Positions 41,023-51,228 of a stretch of DNA of 64,000 nucleotides are shown in pieces; within the stretch, counting starts at the first letter, position 1; every line of letters begins with the position of its first letter. The translations under genes and the position numbers were made by a program. Source of the DNA: Rhynchopus euleeides. Lineage: Eukaryota; Euglenozoa; Diplonemea; Diplonemida; Diplonemidae. Below the pieces are notes generated by a model. It worked only from the letters and a program-made list of their open reading frames with translations. It was not told the DNA's origin and did not search any database. The stretch covers positions 1,860,001 through 1,924,000 of the forward strand of contig OY723241.1 of NCBI GenBank assembly GCA_963210315.1. Reading direction: 5' to 3'.

Positions 41023-42462
41023 ATGGGTAAGAAGTCTGACTATATGATGGATGATGGGCGGAAGATGAAATCCCTGTACGTGTGTTGCCTGTGTCCCTGG
41101 GTTCCTGTGTGCTTTCAGTAGGGTGTGTGTGTGTGTGTTGTGGTGGTGTGGGGTGCGCCCAGGGCCGAGGGTGTGTTACTGGCCTGCTGGCCTTGCCAGA
41201 GGCGCCACCCCCAACGGAGCGGAGGAGGCTTGAACTACCACACCCCTGCCCCCTCGCAACCACAGGCACCCGATTGAGGCGGAAAAACGGGCGAAAAAAA
41301 AGCAGATGGTTCGGAAAAGCGAAGAGGAGCGGCGAAAAAAGAAGTTCAAGGACATGCTCGGGAACGAACCGGAGTCGATAAAGCGCAAGGTCATGGCACT
41401 CGAGAGGCAGGACAAGCTGGGCACGCTGTCTGTCCGCCAGAGGTATGCCCTCACACACCGCAGCTGCCCACACCCTCCCCCCTGGAGAGGCAAGGTGGAC
41501 CACGCGACACGTCACAACACCCTTCAGCAGCAACCACTCTCAACCTATATACTGTTTGTTGGTGGGTCAACGCTTACACACACAAAATCCTGAAGGGGTA
41601 GTCGCACCCTTGAGCTTGATGAAGGGCGGGGTCTCACGCAAAGAGCACATTTGGTTGCTCGCGTGGGTATTCTGTGGCGATGTGACGTGCTGCTCAGCAC
41701 GATTGTGAGAAGTGGCAACAGGATAAGCTTGCTCACCCACCCTACCGCCCACTTCCGTGATGTAGATATGGCAGAGAACAGTTCTTTTGTCCCACATCAG
41801 CATCCCTCACGCAACAACCCCACAGGATCGAGAAGAACGAGATGCGCGAGCTCCTGAACGAACACGAGAAGCACCACGGCGAGGTGACCCTCACCGACCG
41901 CCGCAACAAGGGCGAGGCCGAGCCGGAGGCAGCATCAGAGGAGGCTGCCCTGCAGCCTGCCCCTGTGGCGATGCAGTGGAACCAGTACCAGGCGATGTCG
42001 ATGGTGCCCAGCTCCATCCTGCGGAAGCGCAACGCCGCAGCGCAGGCGGAGCGGCAGAGGCAGGCGGATGTCATCCCCGGGAGCAACGTCACTGCATCCA
42101 CCCTCGCCTCGGCCATCGCACCTGTGGCAGAGCCCGTGGTCCAACAGGCAGCGCCGCGGGCCGCACCCGCCTCCTTCCGCAGCATCAACCTGGTGCCGGA
42201 TGTCGATGACGACGATGCAGACGACGACGATGTGGAGGAAGACCCAGCCTTCCTCCCCCCCAGCGGGTCGTCCTCCCTGCTCTTCAGCTCCGGGCGTGCC
42301 TTCCGGCCCGAGCCTGCCCCCGCTGCCGCCCCAGCTGCTGCACCGGTGGCGCCTGCCGCGCCTGCAGCCGCGCCGGCGCCTGCGGTGAAGGAACCGCCCT
42401 CTGCAGACACCGAATACGACAACGAGTTTGCGCAATTCCTTGCGGATGTCGGCGGGGCGTAG
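41023..42462 (+). CDS. WBP11-like splicing protein, three exons
   Basis: Exons 41023-41075, 41266-41442 and 41826-42462 (introns 190 and 383 nt; donors GTACGT and GTATGC; acceptors ACCACAG and CCCACAG). Junction phases give CTG and AGG across the two boundaries; 288 residues. The start MGKKSD..., then LHPIEAEKRAKKKQMVRK and a long Arg/Lys/Glu helix, match the N-terminal WBP11 (NpwBP) domain, normally NPxDxxRKxxRxxELKKNK. Later WNQYQAMSMVPSSILRKRN resembles the PPSILKK segment of that family. The rest is an acidic patch (DVDDDDADDDDVEEDP) and Ala-Pro-rich tail ending FAQFLADVGGA. Known WBP11 works with PQBP1 in the activated spliceosome. The long polyproline WW-ligand tracts of the animal protein are absent. 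Intron 2 contains an R2 repeat. Confidence 0.7.
41562..41670 (-). repeat. R2 dispersed repeat inside an intron
   Basis: Inverse orientation: CAACGCTTACACACACAAAA, CTTGATGAAGGGCGGGGTCT and AGAGCACATTTGG correspond to the end, middle and start of the R2 consensus. It lies inside intron 2 of the WBP11-like gene, away from both splice sites. Confidence 0.6.
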
Positions 42463-42790
42463 GCCGAGGGGGGGTGGTGCACCTATGATGAGCGGCGGGG
42501 CCCCGTGTTGCCGCACCGCGTGGTGTCGTAGTGTTGCCGGAGGAGGTATCGCGGGGCCTGGGCAGCACCGCCTCGAAGGGCTGCCCTCCTTCCTGGCGTC
42601 GAGGCTGGTGGCGCGTATCCTCCCCCGAACGGCGAACGGTGCGCGGGTGTTGGGCACCACGCGCAGCGCAGTGGCGGGGGGGTGAGGGATGGCGAGAGAG
42701 AAAGGAGGCGCCCTGCATCCGTTGGGTTTGCGCCGTGGCAAGCTCTGTGTCCGATTGGGGGGGTCCCAATGGTGGGGGGGGGGGGGGGGG
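42463..42790 (+). other. Downstream spacer of the WBP11-like gene
   Basis: Probably 3' untranslated sequence, ending in a G17 run (about 42773-42790) into which the next element is inserted. No gene. Confidence 0.5.
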
Positions 42791-42792
42791 TA

Positions 42793-43940
42793 GGGGGGGT
42801 CAAATGGGGGTGACAAACACGATTTTTCAAAAAACCGGCGCAGAGGCCCCAAAGCCCCCGTAAACCCTCCAAACCCCCCCAGATCGGTCCGGAAACCCAT
42901 CGAACCCCACTTTTCCACCATTCCGGGCACCTCAGGTGCCCGAATTGGGGTACCTAAATTTTGTGCCACCGTTTGGTACCGGACAGTGCCACTGTGTGGG
43001 AGGTTGGAAAAGAAAATGCCCCAACACACCACATCTGAGGGTTGCAATGCATGTTGCTTGCCAACCACGTCATCCGGTGGGTGTCAGGCGCTATGTAGGT
43101 GGCATGAGCCAGGTCTTCGATGTGTTCTGGCTTGTATATGTACCTCCCTGCCTGCGGCACAGGCACTGCCTTTGTCCCCCACACCAGCCACAGAGAGCGT
43201 ATTGTACTCGGTCCACGGTTGCTGATTCATTGTGATGCGTTGTATCCTCGAGTGAACGTCACACACTAGTGGCACCACCACCCGCCATCCGAGAGCTGTA
43301 TTGACTTTGCGCCCTTCCGTTGCATTCACCTCGCCACGCATATTGCACCGTTCAGTACCAGTGCTCTTGGGCCAGGCAAAGTAGACCGCAGCAACTACCA
43401 ATTCTGGCACAATGGGTACCACGACAGCGCACTTCGTGTGTTCCCGGAATGTACAGCTCGTGTTGCAACAGTCGTTGTCAACACATCCCGGTTGTGGATC
43501 ACTGCTGCACAGGAATCACACGACCATCTGGACTTGTTCCGTACCTACAGGCAGCCTCCCGGTGCATGGTGGCAGGGAGGTACATATACAAGCCAGAACT
43601 CATCGAAGACCTGGCTAATGCCACCTACATAGCGCCTGACACCCACCGGATGACGTGGTTGGCAAGCAACATGCATTGCAACCCTCAGATGTGGTGTGTT
43701 GGGGCATTTTCTTTTCTAACCTCCCACACAGTGGCACTGTCCGGTACCAAACGGTGGCACAAAATTTAGGTACCCCAATTCGGGCACCTGAGGTGCCCGG
43801 AATGGTGGAAAAGTGGGGTTCGATGGGTTTCCGGACCGATCTGGGGGGGTTTGGAGGGTTTACGGGGGCTTTGGGGCCTCTGCGCCGGTTTTTTGAAAAA
43901 TCGTGTTTGTCCACGTAAAAGGGTGGCATTTGACCCCCCC
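42793..43940 (-). mobile_element. 1.15-kb long-inverted-repeat element, copy 1
   Basis: 1148 bp. Inverted arms 42793-43152 (about 360 bp) and 43571-43940 (about 370 bp) are nearly identical; outer ends are GGGGGGGTCAAATG. The element is bounded by TA on both sides (42791-42792, 43941-43942), a possible Tc1/mariner-style duplication, with G runs outside both TAs. The unique centre is about 420 bp. Arm ORFs (87 residues, starting MVGKQHALQPSD) and central ORFs show no transposase motif, so it is probably non-autonomous. One arm carries about 13 extra bp near the tip (CCACGTAAAAGGGTGG against CCCCCA), which gives the element a direction. Strand is set relative to copy 2. Confidence 0.85.
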
Positions 43941-43942
43941 TA

Positions 43943-44626
43943 GGGGGGGGGGGTGCTGGGTCTGCCTCACTGGCGATGCCCCCCCTGCAAACGACAAAAT
44001 AACGATTTGCGCATGTTTTTTTTGCCAGTTGTACAAGCAAACACATTACGCACCGCCGGCTCCCTTTTTGTGCGCAGAGAGGGGCAATCACGCACCTCAG
44101 GGCAGGGTGGGGGTGGCGTGTGGCGTGTCGCGGGAAGAATGGTCTCCCCCAAAATGCGCGCGCGCCCCCCCCCCCCCCCCCCCCTTTCTCCCTTCTCCTT
44201 GCAGAGCTGCAGGGCGCTTGAGAGATGGATGTGCGGTGCCAATCACCTGCGTCATTCCTCTAACGATGTGCCTCTCTCTCCTCCCCCCGCCGTGTGTCTA
44301 GCCTCTGTCTGTGCTATCCTGAGCTCCAGTGCTGCTGCGGATCGATCACTGCCTCTCCTTCTCTTGTCACCCGAGGCAAGGCGTGTGTGCGGTATCCCAC
44401 GAAACGGTGGAGAGGTGCGGCAGAACTGTGCCCGCCCACAGACAGATTTTTCCCCACCCCATTGCGCCGAACAGATGTGAGAATCATCAGTGGTGTTGTT
44501 CACACAATTGGGAATATCGTCTCCCGGGCATCCCCCCACCCCCTATCACACACAGGCCGGAAAAAACACTGAATTTCAGACACAACCTGCATAACGAGTG
44601 CGAAGGGTGATCATTCTTGTGCTCCC
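43943..44626 (+). other. Spacer between two elements, no gene seen
   Basis: C run at about 44166-44184 followed by a pyrimidine tract and CTTGCAG, which looks like a splice acceptor with no recognisable exon after it. ORFs on both strands are under 180 residues and featureless. Confidence 0.45.
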
Positions 44627-44815
44627 TTCTACTTCACGGTGGGATCTTGTAAATTTTACATGTATAACTACAAGTATATACATGTATTATACATGTATAA
44701 TACTTGCATGTCAACTATTATACATGTATAATACATGTATATGCCTGAAATATACATGTAAAATACATGTATATCAAGTAAAAATACAAGTATAATACTT
44801 GTCATGCAAGTATTA

Positions 44816-45628
44816 TACCGTAAACGGAAAAAGGGTGGACCGTAAAAATGTTCCAAGTTCCCAAAAAAAGGCCAAACGTTCCATCTTTTTTACGGTCCAC
44901 CATTTATTGGGACTGCATATGGAAAAGACAATGCGATTTTCGCCCGCGGGCTGGTGGGTTGCGGGGCGCGGACTGCGGCCTCCACGCCGCAGACTCCCGC
45001 ACGTAGGCCTCCCGACCTCCCAGCTTTGGACCCTCCCTCCACCACCGCAACCAACACCAGCAAGAGAAGCAAGTCCTCCCTGCGTGTGGAAAGGGCACGA
45101 TCACCACCACTCACCTCGAGACTCACCCACCACCACACCTCGAGAAGTGTAGTACCATGCAAGGAGCGTTCCGGTAGAAGTAAAAGTAGAACCTGATGCA
45201 CGAGCCCACAAAAGCAGCCACAGTACGGCAGGGCGCGCAGACAGAAGCTGAGACCACCGGGCTCCCTCCAGATGTAAATTCGTGAATCAGTGCCCGGAAA
45301 ATTCAGGGAAATCGTACTCCTTTAGTGCAGTACACCCTGCAGTAACTGTGGGAGAACAGTTCCCGGACGATGGTGAGCGCACACTCTGTGCTGAGGCCCT
45401 GTGGTGTTAATCCTGCAGCTTCAGTCGTACGATTTCCTTGGTTCCTTCGCGACTTCGTCACGAAGGAACTCGTAAAAAAACCGCCAAGTCCACTATCCCA
45501 ACCGTAAAATAGGTGGACCGTAAAAATGTTCCAAGTTCCGGAAAAATCCCATTTGTTCCATCTTTTTTACGGTCCACCTATAGTACGGTTCACCTTTATT
45601 ACGGTCCACAATATTTCCGTTTACGGTA
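44816..45628 (+). mobile_element. Nested inverted-repeat element
   Basis: Ends TACCGTAAACGGA and its complement. Near each end is a 67-68-bp fold-back (44834-44901 and 45512-45578) opening GGTGGACCGTAAAAATGTTC and closing TTTTTTACGGTCCACC. The two fold-backs are direct copies of each other. Between them lie a GC-rich non-repeat segment (44905-45300), possibly captured host DNA, and an inverted R1 copy. Confidence 0.65.
45305..45473 (-). repeat. R1 dispersed repeat inside the nested element
   Basis: Reverse orientation: GGGAAATCGTACTCC first, then CTGTGGGAGAACAGTTCCCG, GAGCGCACACTC, TGAGGCCCTGTGG, CAGCTTCAGTCGTACGATTT and TTCCTTCGCGACTTCGTCAC. It shows that R1 can be inside other mobile DNA. 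Confidence 0.75.
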
Positions 45629-46137
45629 CATGTAAAATACTTGCATGACAAGTAAAATACATGTATAATACTTGCATGACAAGTAAAATACTTGCATGCA
45701 AGTAAAATACATGTATTTTACTTGCATGCAAGTATTTTACTTGTCATGCAAGTATTTTACATGTATAATACTTGCATGACAAGTATTATACATGTAAAAT
45801 ACATGTAAATGCCTGAAATATACATGTAAAATACATGTATATCAAGTAAAAATACATGTATAATAGTTGACATGCAAGTATTATACATGTATTTTTACTT
45901 GATATACATGTATTTTACATGTATATTTCAGGCATATACATGTATTATACATGTATAATAGTTGACATGCAAGTATTATACATGTATTTTTACTTGATAT
46001 ACATGTATTTTACATGTATATTTCAGGCATATACATGTATTATACATGTATAATAGTTGACATGCAAGTATTATACGTGTATAATACATGTATTATACTT
46101 GTAGTTATACATGTAAAATTTACAAGATCCCACCGTG
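45629..46137 (+). repeat. Right arm of ATACATGTAT-type palindromes
   Basis: About 500 bp built from TACATGTATTTTACTTGATA, GCCTGAAATATACATGTAAA, TTGACATGCAAGTATTATAC and their complements. Two successive near-perfect repeats of about 110 bp cover 45860-46075. GC content is far below that of the neighbouring DNA. Confidence 0.9.
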
Positions 46138-46249
46138 TTCTATTTCACTACCCCCCCCCCCCCCTATCACACACAACACACACAGTGCAGGTTTCGTCTC
46201 TCTCTCTCACCGCCTCCCGTTGGCCTCCCCCCCCCTCCGGGCCCCCCAC

Positions 46250-49200
46250 ATGGCTGCCCGCGATGCGAGACGACTCCCACACAGGCGATCCGCCGCAACC
46301 TGCGGCCACCACGCCAGGCCCTGCCCGCCCCTGGATACCCCTGCACCCGCCACCCTCCCACTGCCACCCGACGCACCCTCCCTCGCAGACCAGCTCGCGG
46401 AGTCGGGCGACGCCCTGTCGGACCCAGCCGCGCGCCGCCGTATCCGCACCCTATGGGGCCAGATCGAAGCTGCGCAGGAGCAGGGCTCCTCCACCAACAC
46501 CACCACCACCACCCCACCCCACCTCGCCCAGCAGCTCCTCGAAGAGCTCGTCAGAATTACAGCGCTAACCGCAGGTGGGGGGGCTCTGTTCCCTGTCCTG
46601 CTCAGCCTTGACACCGCCACGGCCACCACCCCCACCTCCGAGGAGCAGCAGCCTCAGCCCCATGCTGAGACACCTTCTCCGGGTCACCGCCTCCGCCCTG
46701 CTGCTGCCGCCTCCTCATCCTCCATCTCCTCCACACCGCTGCAGGGGACTGCGGCACCTTCTGTCTCTCTGCGTGATGCCATTCCACATCTTTCGGGGGA
46801 TTGCCTCAAGCGGGTTGCCGTGCTGCTGTCCCTGCTGCTGCTGCCGCGCAGCGGCAGCAGCAGCGGGGTGCTGTCGGGAATGGCGGAGGTGCTGCGCGGC
46901 AGGCCTGACCTCTGCGGCCCGTCCTCACCCCCGCCTGCAGAGCTGCTGGGGATCGCTTTGAAACGGCTCCGCCTCCTGCAGACGCATGGGGTGGAAGGTG
47001 GAGAGGAGGGCCTGCCTGTTGCTGCGGCTGCGGCTGCGGCTGCCCCCGCCTCCACCTCCATCCCGACGCGGTGCACCGACCCCCAGGAGGGTTCCCTGGG
47101 GAATTTCACCGGGGGGGAGGAGGGGGCGGCGCGGCAGCTGGCGCGGGTCGCGATCCCCTCGGCATTCCCCTCGCGCGGGGGGAAGGCGTCTCTCCTCTTC
47201 CAGCCGGCGGACTACCTCGCCCCTCCGGGGGGTGGGGGCGACAGCCGGCCCCGCCGCTGCGCGGAGCACATCCCAGACCTGCCTGCAGAGTTTTTCCAAT
47301 CCTCTGGGTGTTACGGCGCGACCTGCCACGTCACCTCACGGATGCCGGAGAACCCCCCTGCAGCTGCGGGCCGGAGGCCCGCAGGTGGTGAGGCCGGGGG
47401 TGGTGGTGGGGTGCGTCGCGGCGGCAGGGGTCCCGTGTGTCACATAGGGGAGGGGTGTATCCGGTTTGGAGTGCTGCTGGCGACCCTGCAGCGCGGAGGG
47501 GTGCGGCTGGCGCCTGTTTTGGAGGGGGCGGATCTGGTGTGGGCGAAGCGGGTGAAGCCCGCGGAGTATAAATCGGTGGGGGCGGTGCGCGGGGCGCGGG
47601 TCAACCACATCCCGGGCACCTGGGCCCTCGGGAGGAAGGACTCTCTGGCGCGCACCGCGCAGCAGATGGCGAAGCGGCTGACCTCCGCCGGATTCGCCTC
47701 CGCCTTCGCAGCGCAGGGTGGGGGCGTGCGGCGCGGCTCTGCCGCCGGCGGCAGCGCGCCCCCCCTTTCTGCAGCGGTTGTGTCGGAGCACTTCGCGTTC
47801 CACCCTGCAACCTTCGTGCTGCCCGGCGATGCGGCACGCTTGCGCAAGGCCTTCGAAGCGTGCCCTGGGGCGACCTACATCGTGAAACCCTCCGCAGCAG
47901 CATGCGGGCAGGGCATCTTCCTGCTGGATGCCGCAAAGCTCCGCGAGCTGGAGGGTGGGGGCCACGGCAGGGCGAGGGGCGGCGCGAGCGGGAGCTTCCT
48001 GGCGCCGATCCGCCCGGTGATGTCGTCGTCATCCCTCTCGTCGGTTTCGTCGGGCTCGCAGGAGCAGTCCCCGCCGAAGAAAAAAAGCTTCCTCGAGACG
48101 AATTGCATCGCGCAGTCCTACATCTCCAACCCCTTCCTCATCAACGGATTTAAGGTCGACTTCCGCTGCTACGTTGTGGTGGCGAGCGTGCACCCCCTCC
48201 GCATCTACTTCTACGACGAGGGGATGGTGCGGTTTGCAACCGATAAATTCCCCGGGCCCGGGTCAGAGCTGGGGAACCGGTTTGCGCACCTCACGAACTA
48301 CAGCATCAACAAACACAGCGAGAAGTATCAAAATGGAGTGGCGGATGCTGCAGAGGCGGGCAGCGAGGGGGACGAGGAGGGGGCCAGCGATGGGGATGCC
48401 GAGGAGGGCGGGGCGTCGAAGTGGACACTCTCGCAGTTCCGGCACCACTGCGCGCGGAGGGGGATCCCTTATGGCAGGATTGTGCGGCAGTTCCACGACA
48501 TTGCTGTCAAGTCGATCCTCGCTGTGGAGCCATCCCTGCAGTCCGGCCTGCGCTCCTCTCTGGGATCCGGGCAGGGCGGGGCGTGCTTCCAGATCTTCGG
48601 GGTTGACTTCCTGCTGGACAGCGCGCTCAGGGCGCACCTCCTGGAGTTCAACATCATGCCGTCTGTCAACACCAACACGGGATCCCCGCTTGATGCCCTC
48701 ATCAAATGCAACTTCGTCGCAGACCTGCTGACGCTGGTGGGGGTGCGCTCCGGTGTGCCCACCGGAGAAACACCCAACGTGGGGGTGGGGCAGGCAGCCC
48801 AAAGCAGCGGTGGCAGCGCCCCGCCTGATGGGGCACCGAAGGTGCCTTCGCGGCTTGCCGCCATGATGTCAGCGCGCCGCGGCAGCGGCGGAGGTTCGAC
48901 GGACATCCCCGATGCGGCTGACGCGCAGTCCTTCTGGTCTGCCCTCTCGCCTGCGGACCGGGCTGTGGTGGCGGACAGCGAGGACGAGAACCTGCGGAGG
49001 GGCCACTTCACCCGGGTATTCCCCTCCCTCCACACCTCGCGGTATTACGCCTGCTTTATGGAGGCGCGGAGAGCAAACGCGCTTCTCATCGCGTGGGAGC
49101 GTGCGAAGCTGGGCTCCTGGGAGGCACTGATCGGCTCCACAATCCCCATCCCCGAGGTCCCGCCCGTGAGGAGTGGGTGTGTCGCCAGCACAGGCGAGGG

Positions 49201-49417
49201 GAGCGGGCAGCCGCCTGTGCCAGTGGTGGTGGAGCGCAGGGGTCCCCGCAAAGGGGTCGGGGTGTCGGCGGCGGAGGCGCCTGCGGCAGCAGTGCTGCCC
49301 AGCCCCGCAGCGCCCGCCTTCTCTGGGGCACCCCTGCGGAGGGGGCAGGTGTTGAAGACGGGAAAGCCTGTCAGGCGGAGGGCGGGGAGCTGCTCTGCAG
49401 GGAGCAGGGTGAGGTGA
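46250..49417 (+). CDS. Tubulin tyrosine ligase-like (TTLL) amino-acid ligase
   Basis: 1055 residues, one exon, starting at the ATG at 46250 that follows GTGCAG and a C/T-rich leader. Residues 1-380 are Pro/Ser/Ala-rich. The TTL domain spans about 397-830: DLVWAKRVKPAEY and VNHIPGTWALGRKDSL, ATP-grasp lysine in TYIVKPSAAACGQGI, NCIAQSYISNPFLINGFK with DFRCYVVVASVHP, RFAHLTNYSINK, and the metal-binding end DFLLDSALRAHLLEFNIMPS. A loop of acidic and Gly residues interrupts it after the NYSINK motif. The family C-terminal helix follows (TRVFPSLHTSRYYACF, about 920). Known TTLLs add glutamate or glycine to tubulin tails on axonemes; which chemistry this one performs cannot be told by eye. The N of the usual EvNxxPS is present as EFNIMPS. 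A ciliary or cytoskeletal role is likely. Confidence 0.9.
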   Translation: MAARDARRLPHRRSAATCGHHARPCPPLDTPAPATLPLPPDAPSLADQLAESGDALSDPAARRRIRTLWGQIEAAQEQGSSTNTTTTTPPHLAQQLLEELVRITALTAGGGALFPVLLSLDTATATTPTSEEQQPQPHAETPSPGHRLRPAAAASSSSISSTPLQGTAAPSVSLRDAIPHLSGDCLKRVAVLLSLLLLPRSGSSSGVLSGMAEVLRGRPDLCGPSSPPPAELLGIALKRLRLLQTHGVEGGEEGLPVAAAAAAAAPASTSIPTRCTDPQEGSLGNFTGGEEGAARQLARVAIPSAFPSRGGKASLLFQPADYLAPPGGGGDSRPRRCAEHIPDLPAEFFQSSGCYGATCHVTSRMPENPPAAAGRRPAGGEAGGGGGVRRGGRGPVCHIGEGCIRFGVLLATLQRGGVRLAPVLEGADLVWAKRVKPAEYKSVGAVRGARVNHIPGTWALGRKDSLARTAQQMAKRLTSAGFASAFAAQGGGVRRGSAAGGSAPPLSAAVVSEHFAFHPATFVLPGDAARLRKAFEACPGATYIVKPSAAACGQGIFLLDAAKLRELEGGGHGRARGGASGSFLAPIRPVMSSSSLSSVSSGSQEQSPPKKKSFLETNCIAQSYISNPFLINGFKVDFRCYVVVASVHPLRIYFYDEGMVRFATDKFPGPGSELGNRFAHLTNYSINKHSEKYQNGVADAAEAGSEGDEEGASDGDAEEGGASKWTLSQFRHHCARRGIPYGRIVRQFHDIAVKSILAVEPSLQSGLRSSLGSGQGGACFQIFGVDFLLDSALRAHLLEFNIMPSVNTNTGSPLDALIKCNFVADLLTLVGVRSGVPTGETPNVGVGQAAQSSGGSAPPDGAPKVPSRLAAMMSARRGSGGGSTDIPDAADAQSFWSALSPADRAVVADSEDENLRRGHFTRVFPSLHTSRYYACFMEARRANALLIAWERAKLGSWEALIGSTIPIPEVPPVRSGCVASTGEGSGQPPVPVVVERRGPRKGVGVSAAEAPAAAVLPSPAAPAFSGAPLRRGQVLKTGKPVRRRAGSCSAGSRVR

Positions 49418-50511
49418 GGCGGGGCTGTAGTGAAGGGGGGAGGGGTGATGTGAAAACCCACTGTTGTGTGTAGAGCTCACAGAGATGCGTTATTATTGTT
49501 TAGAAAGAAGGGAGTGTGTGTGTGCGGCTGTCTAGGTGGGGGGGAGGGGGGTTATTTTTTGAAGGGTGCGTGATCTCGTGATGACCTGCCCATCCTCTGG
49601 AGGGACTGCCGGTTCCAATAGAACTCTTCTCATGCGTGTGTCGGTTGCAGGGGAGGGGGAGGGGGTCCGGTTGCATCAGGAGGTGATCCGTGTGTCCGGC
49701 ATTTTCTGAGAGAGACTGAATCTGTTCTTGCGTGTTGTGCAGTGTGAGGTGTCATCAGAGTTTGCTCGGTGCGGCCTGCGCTAAACAGCCCCTGCTTAAT
49801 GTGCGTCTGTTGTGTTGTGTCTGCCATTTGCGTGCATTTTGCTTCGACCCAACCCACGCCATTGCAAAATGCGGTTGCTCGTCGCTCTTGCCGAAAGAAG
49901 TTTCCAAACAACCCCTTCATCAACGAATAACGAAGAACGATAGTATTCCAACCTGGGGGTCAAGCCCAGAGACGAACCCAGACACACTGCCCTCCCCCCC
50001 GCACCCCCACCCCCACTCCGATTAGAGAGCCTGTTTCGACGCGGTGGTGTTGGTCTGCTCCACACATCGTCACCCCCCTCCGTTGCCACCTCCACCACAC
50101 CACACACCTCCCCAGGCCGAGATACCCGATATACACAACACAGGCGGGAGAAGCCGGCTGCTCAAAGGGTGGTTGGCAATACGACGTTATTATACGTGCG
50201 CCCCCCCCCCCCCCCCCCCCCCCCCCCGCCCCTGCCCCTCTGATCTTTGCTCCACCCAATCTCGGCCACCCCCAAACGCCGCCTGTCCCCTGTACCTCCC
50301 TCGAGGCGCCGCTTAGCGAGCACATCTCGCGAGCCCCCCCAGCCCTTGTTGTGGGGTGGAGGTTTTTAATTTGAACCCTTCTCTCTCACTCCCCGCATCT
50401 CCCACCCTCGCGATCTGTGCCGCACCGTATATCCTCAACTCCTCAACTCTCTCCATCGATACCGCATCTGCTCCTCACCCTCGCAACCTCCGCGGGCGTT
50501 ACGCCAGTGCG
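49418..50511 (+). other. Intergenic region with poly-C
   Basis: No gene seen. G-rich patches near 49540, a C run at about 50201-50227, and a pyrimidine-rich leader before the next gene. Confidence 0.5.
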
Positions 50512-51228
50512 ATGCGCCTCTACGTCGCAACTCCTTATGGGAAGACAGCAGAGGTGACTGTCACTGCGGACCGCAAGATCTCTTTAATATGCAAGATGAT
50601 CGCCAACCACCAGGGGGACCTGTCAGGCTCACGCTACCAGCGGAGGGTCACGCCGGAGTGCCTGCGTGTCACGCATGACCACACCGAGCTTCCGATGGAG
50701 AAGACGCTGCAAGAGTGTGGGCTGCGTTGCGGCAGCGGGATTGTCGTTCGCGATGCGGGGGTTGATGTGTGCATCTGCTCCAACCGCGATGTCACCCGCG
50801 TCTTCGCCTGGAAGAAGGTCCCTCAGGGGCTGACGGTGGGTGGCGTGTTGGATTACCTGAAAAACCCCAGCATGAAACGCAGCGACTGTTTCTCCCACAT
50901 CCATGGCATCGAGGTAAATAACATGAGGTGCAGCCTCGCCACACCGCTTGCGGACTGCGGTGTGACTTCGAAGGCCGTCATCATCAAAGTGCATTATGCC
51001 CCCATCGACCTCTCCGTGCTGCACGAGGGTTCAGGCCGACGCGTCGTCCTTCCCCAGCTTGCCCTCAACACCACCTTCTCCGAGGTCCGGCAGGCTGCAG
51101 CCGCAGCTCTCGGCTTGGCGCAGGCAGATCACAGCACGCTTCGCTGTGGGAAGTCCGCACTCCCCCTTTCAGCAAAGCTCGGTGACAGATACCTCAAGGT
51201 GACCCAGCAGGATGTTGTTCTGTCATAG
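50512..51228 (+). CDS. Protein with tandem ubiquitin-like folds
   Basis: 238 residues from the ATG at 50512; the frame is open for 52 codons upstream but from a GTG, so the ATG is preferred. The first about 78 residues have the ubiquitin-like pattern: MRLYVATPYGKTAEVTVTAD, then a helix-like LICKMIANHQGD, then CLRVTHDHTELPMEKTLQEC and IVVRD, as in the LIFAGKQLEDGRTLSDY region. Two further segments (about 82-160 and 163-238, for example IDLSVLHEGSGRRVVLPQLA with EVRQAAAAALGL) look like diverged beta-grasp domains. There is no C-terminal Gly-Gly, so it is probably not a conjugated modifier. Function unknown; an adaptor that binds ubiquitin receptors or a proteasome component is possible but is inference only. 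Confidence 0.65.
   Translation: MRLYVATPYGKTAEVTVTADRKISLICKMIANHQGDLSGSRYQRRVTPECLRVTHDHTELPMEKTLQECGLRCGSGIVVRDAGVDVCICSNRDVTRVFAWKKVPQGLTVGGVLDYLKNPSMKRSDCFSHIHGIEVNNMRCSLATPLADCGVTSKAVIIKVHYAPIDLSVLHEGSGRRVVLPQLALNTTFSEVRQAAAAALGLAQADHSTLRCGKSALPLSAKLGDRYLKVTQQDVVLS

Larger units (their letters stand above)
44635..46137 (+). mobile_element. AT-rich palindromic element with 8-bp target duplication
   Basis: 1503 bp. Terminal inverted repeats start CACGGTGGGATCTTGTAAAT and continue through ACATGTATAACTACAAGTAT. Flanks TTCTACTT (44627-44634) and TTCTATTT (46138-46145) agree at 7 of 8 positions, suggesting an 8-bp duplication and a hAT-like origin. Both arms consist of short palindromic words (TACATGTA, ACTTGCATGCAAGT, ATTATA). 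A second inverted-repeat element is nested at 44816-45628. No transposase. Confidence 0.75.

Noticed and set aside
42793-43940. ORFs of 68-377 codons within the 1.15-kb elements as possible transposase
   Set aside because: Those in the arms occur on both strands because the arms are inverted copies, and no DDE or helix-turn-helix pattern is visible in the 420-bp centre.
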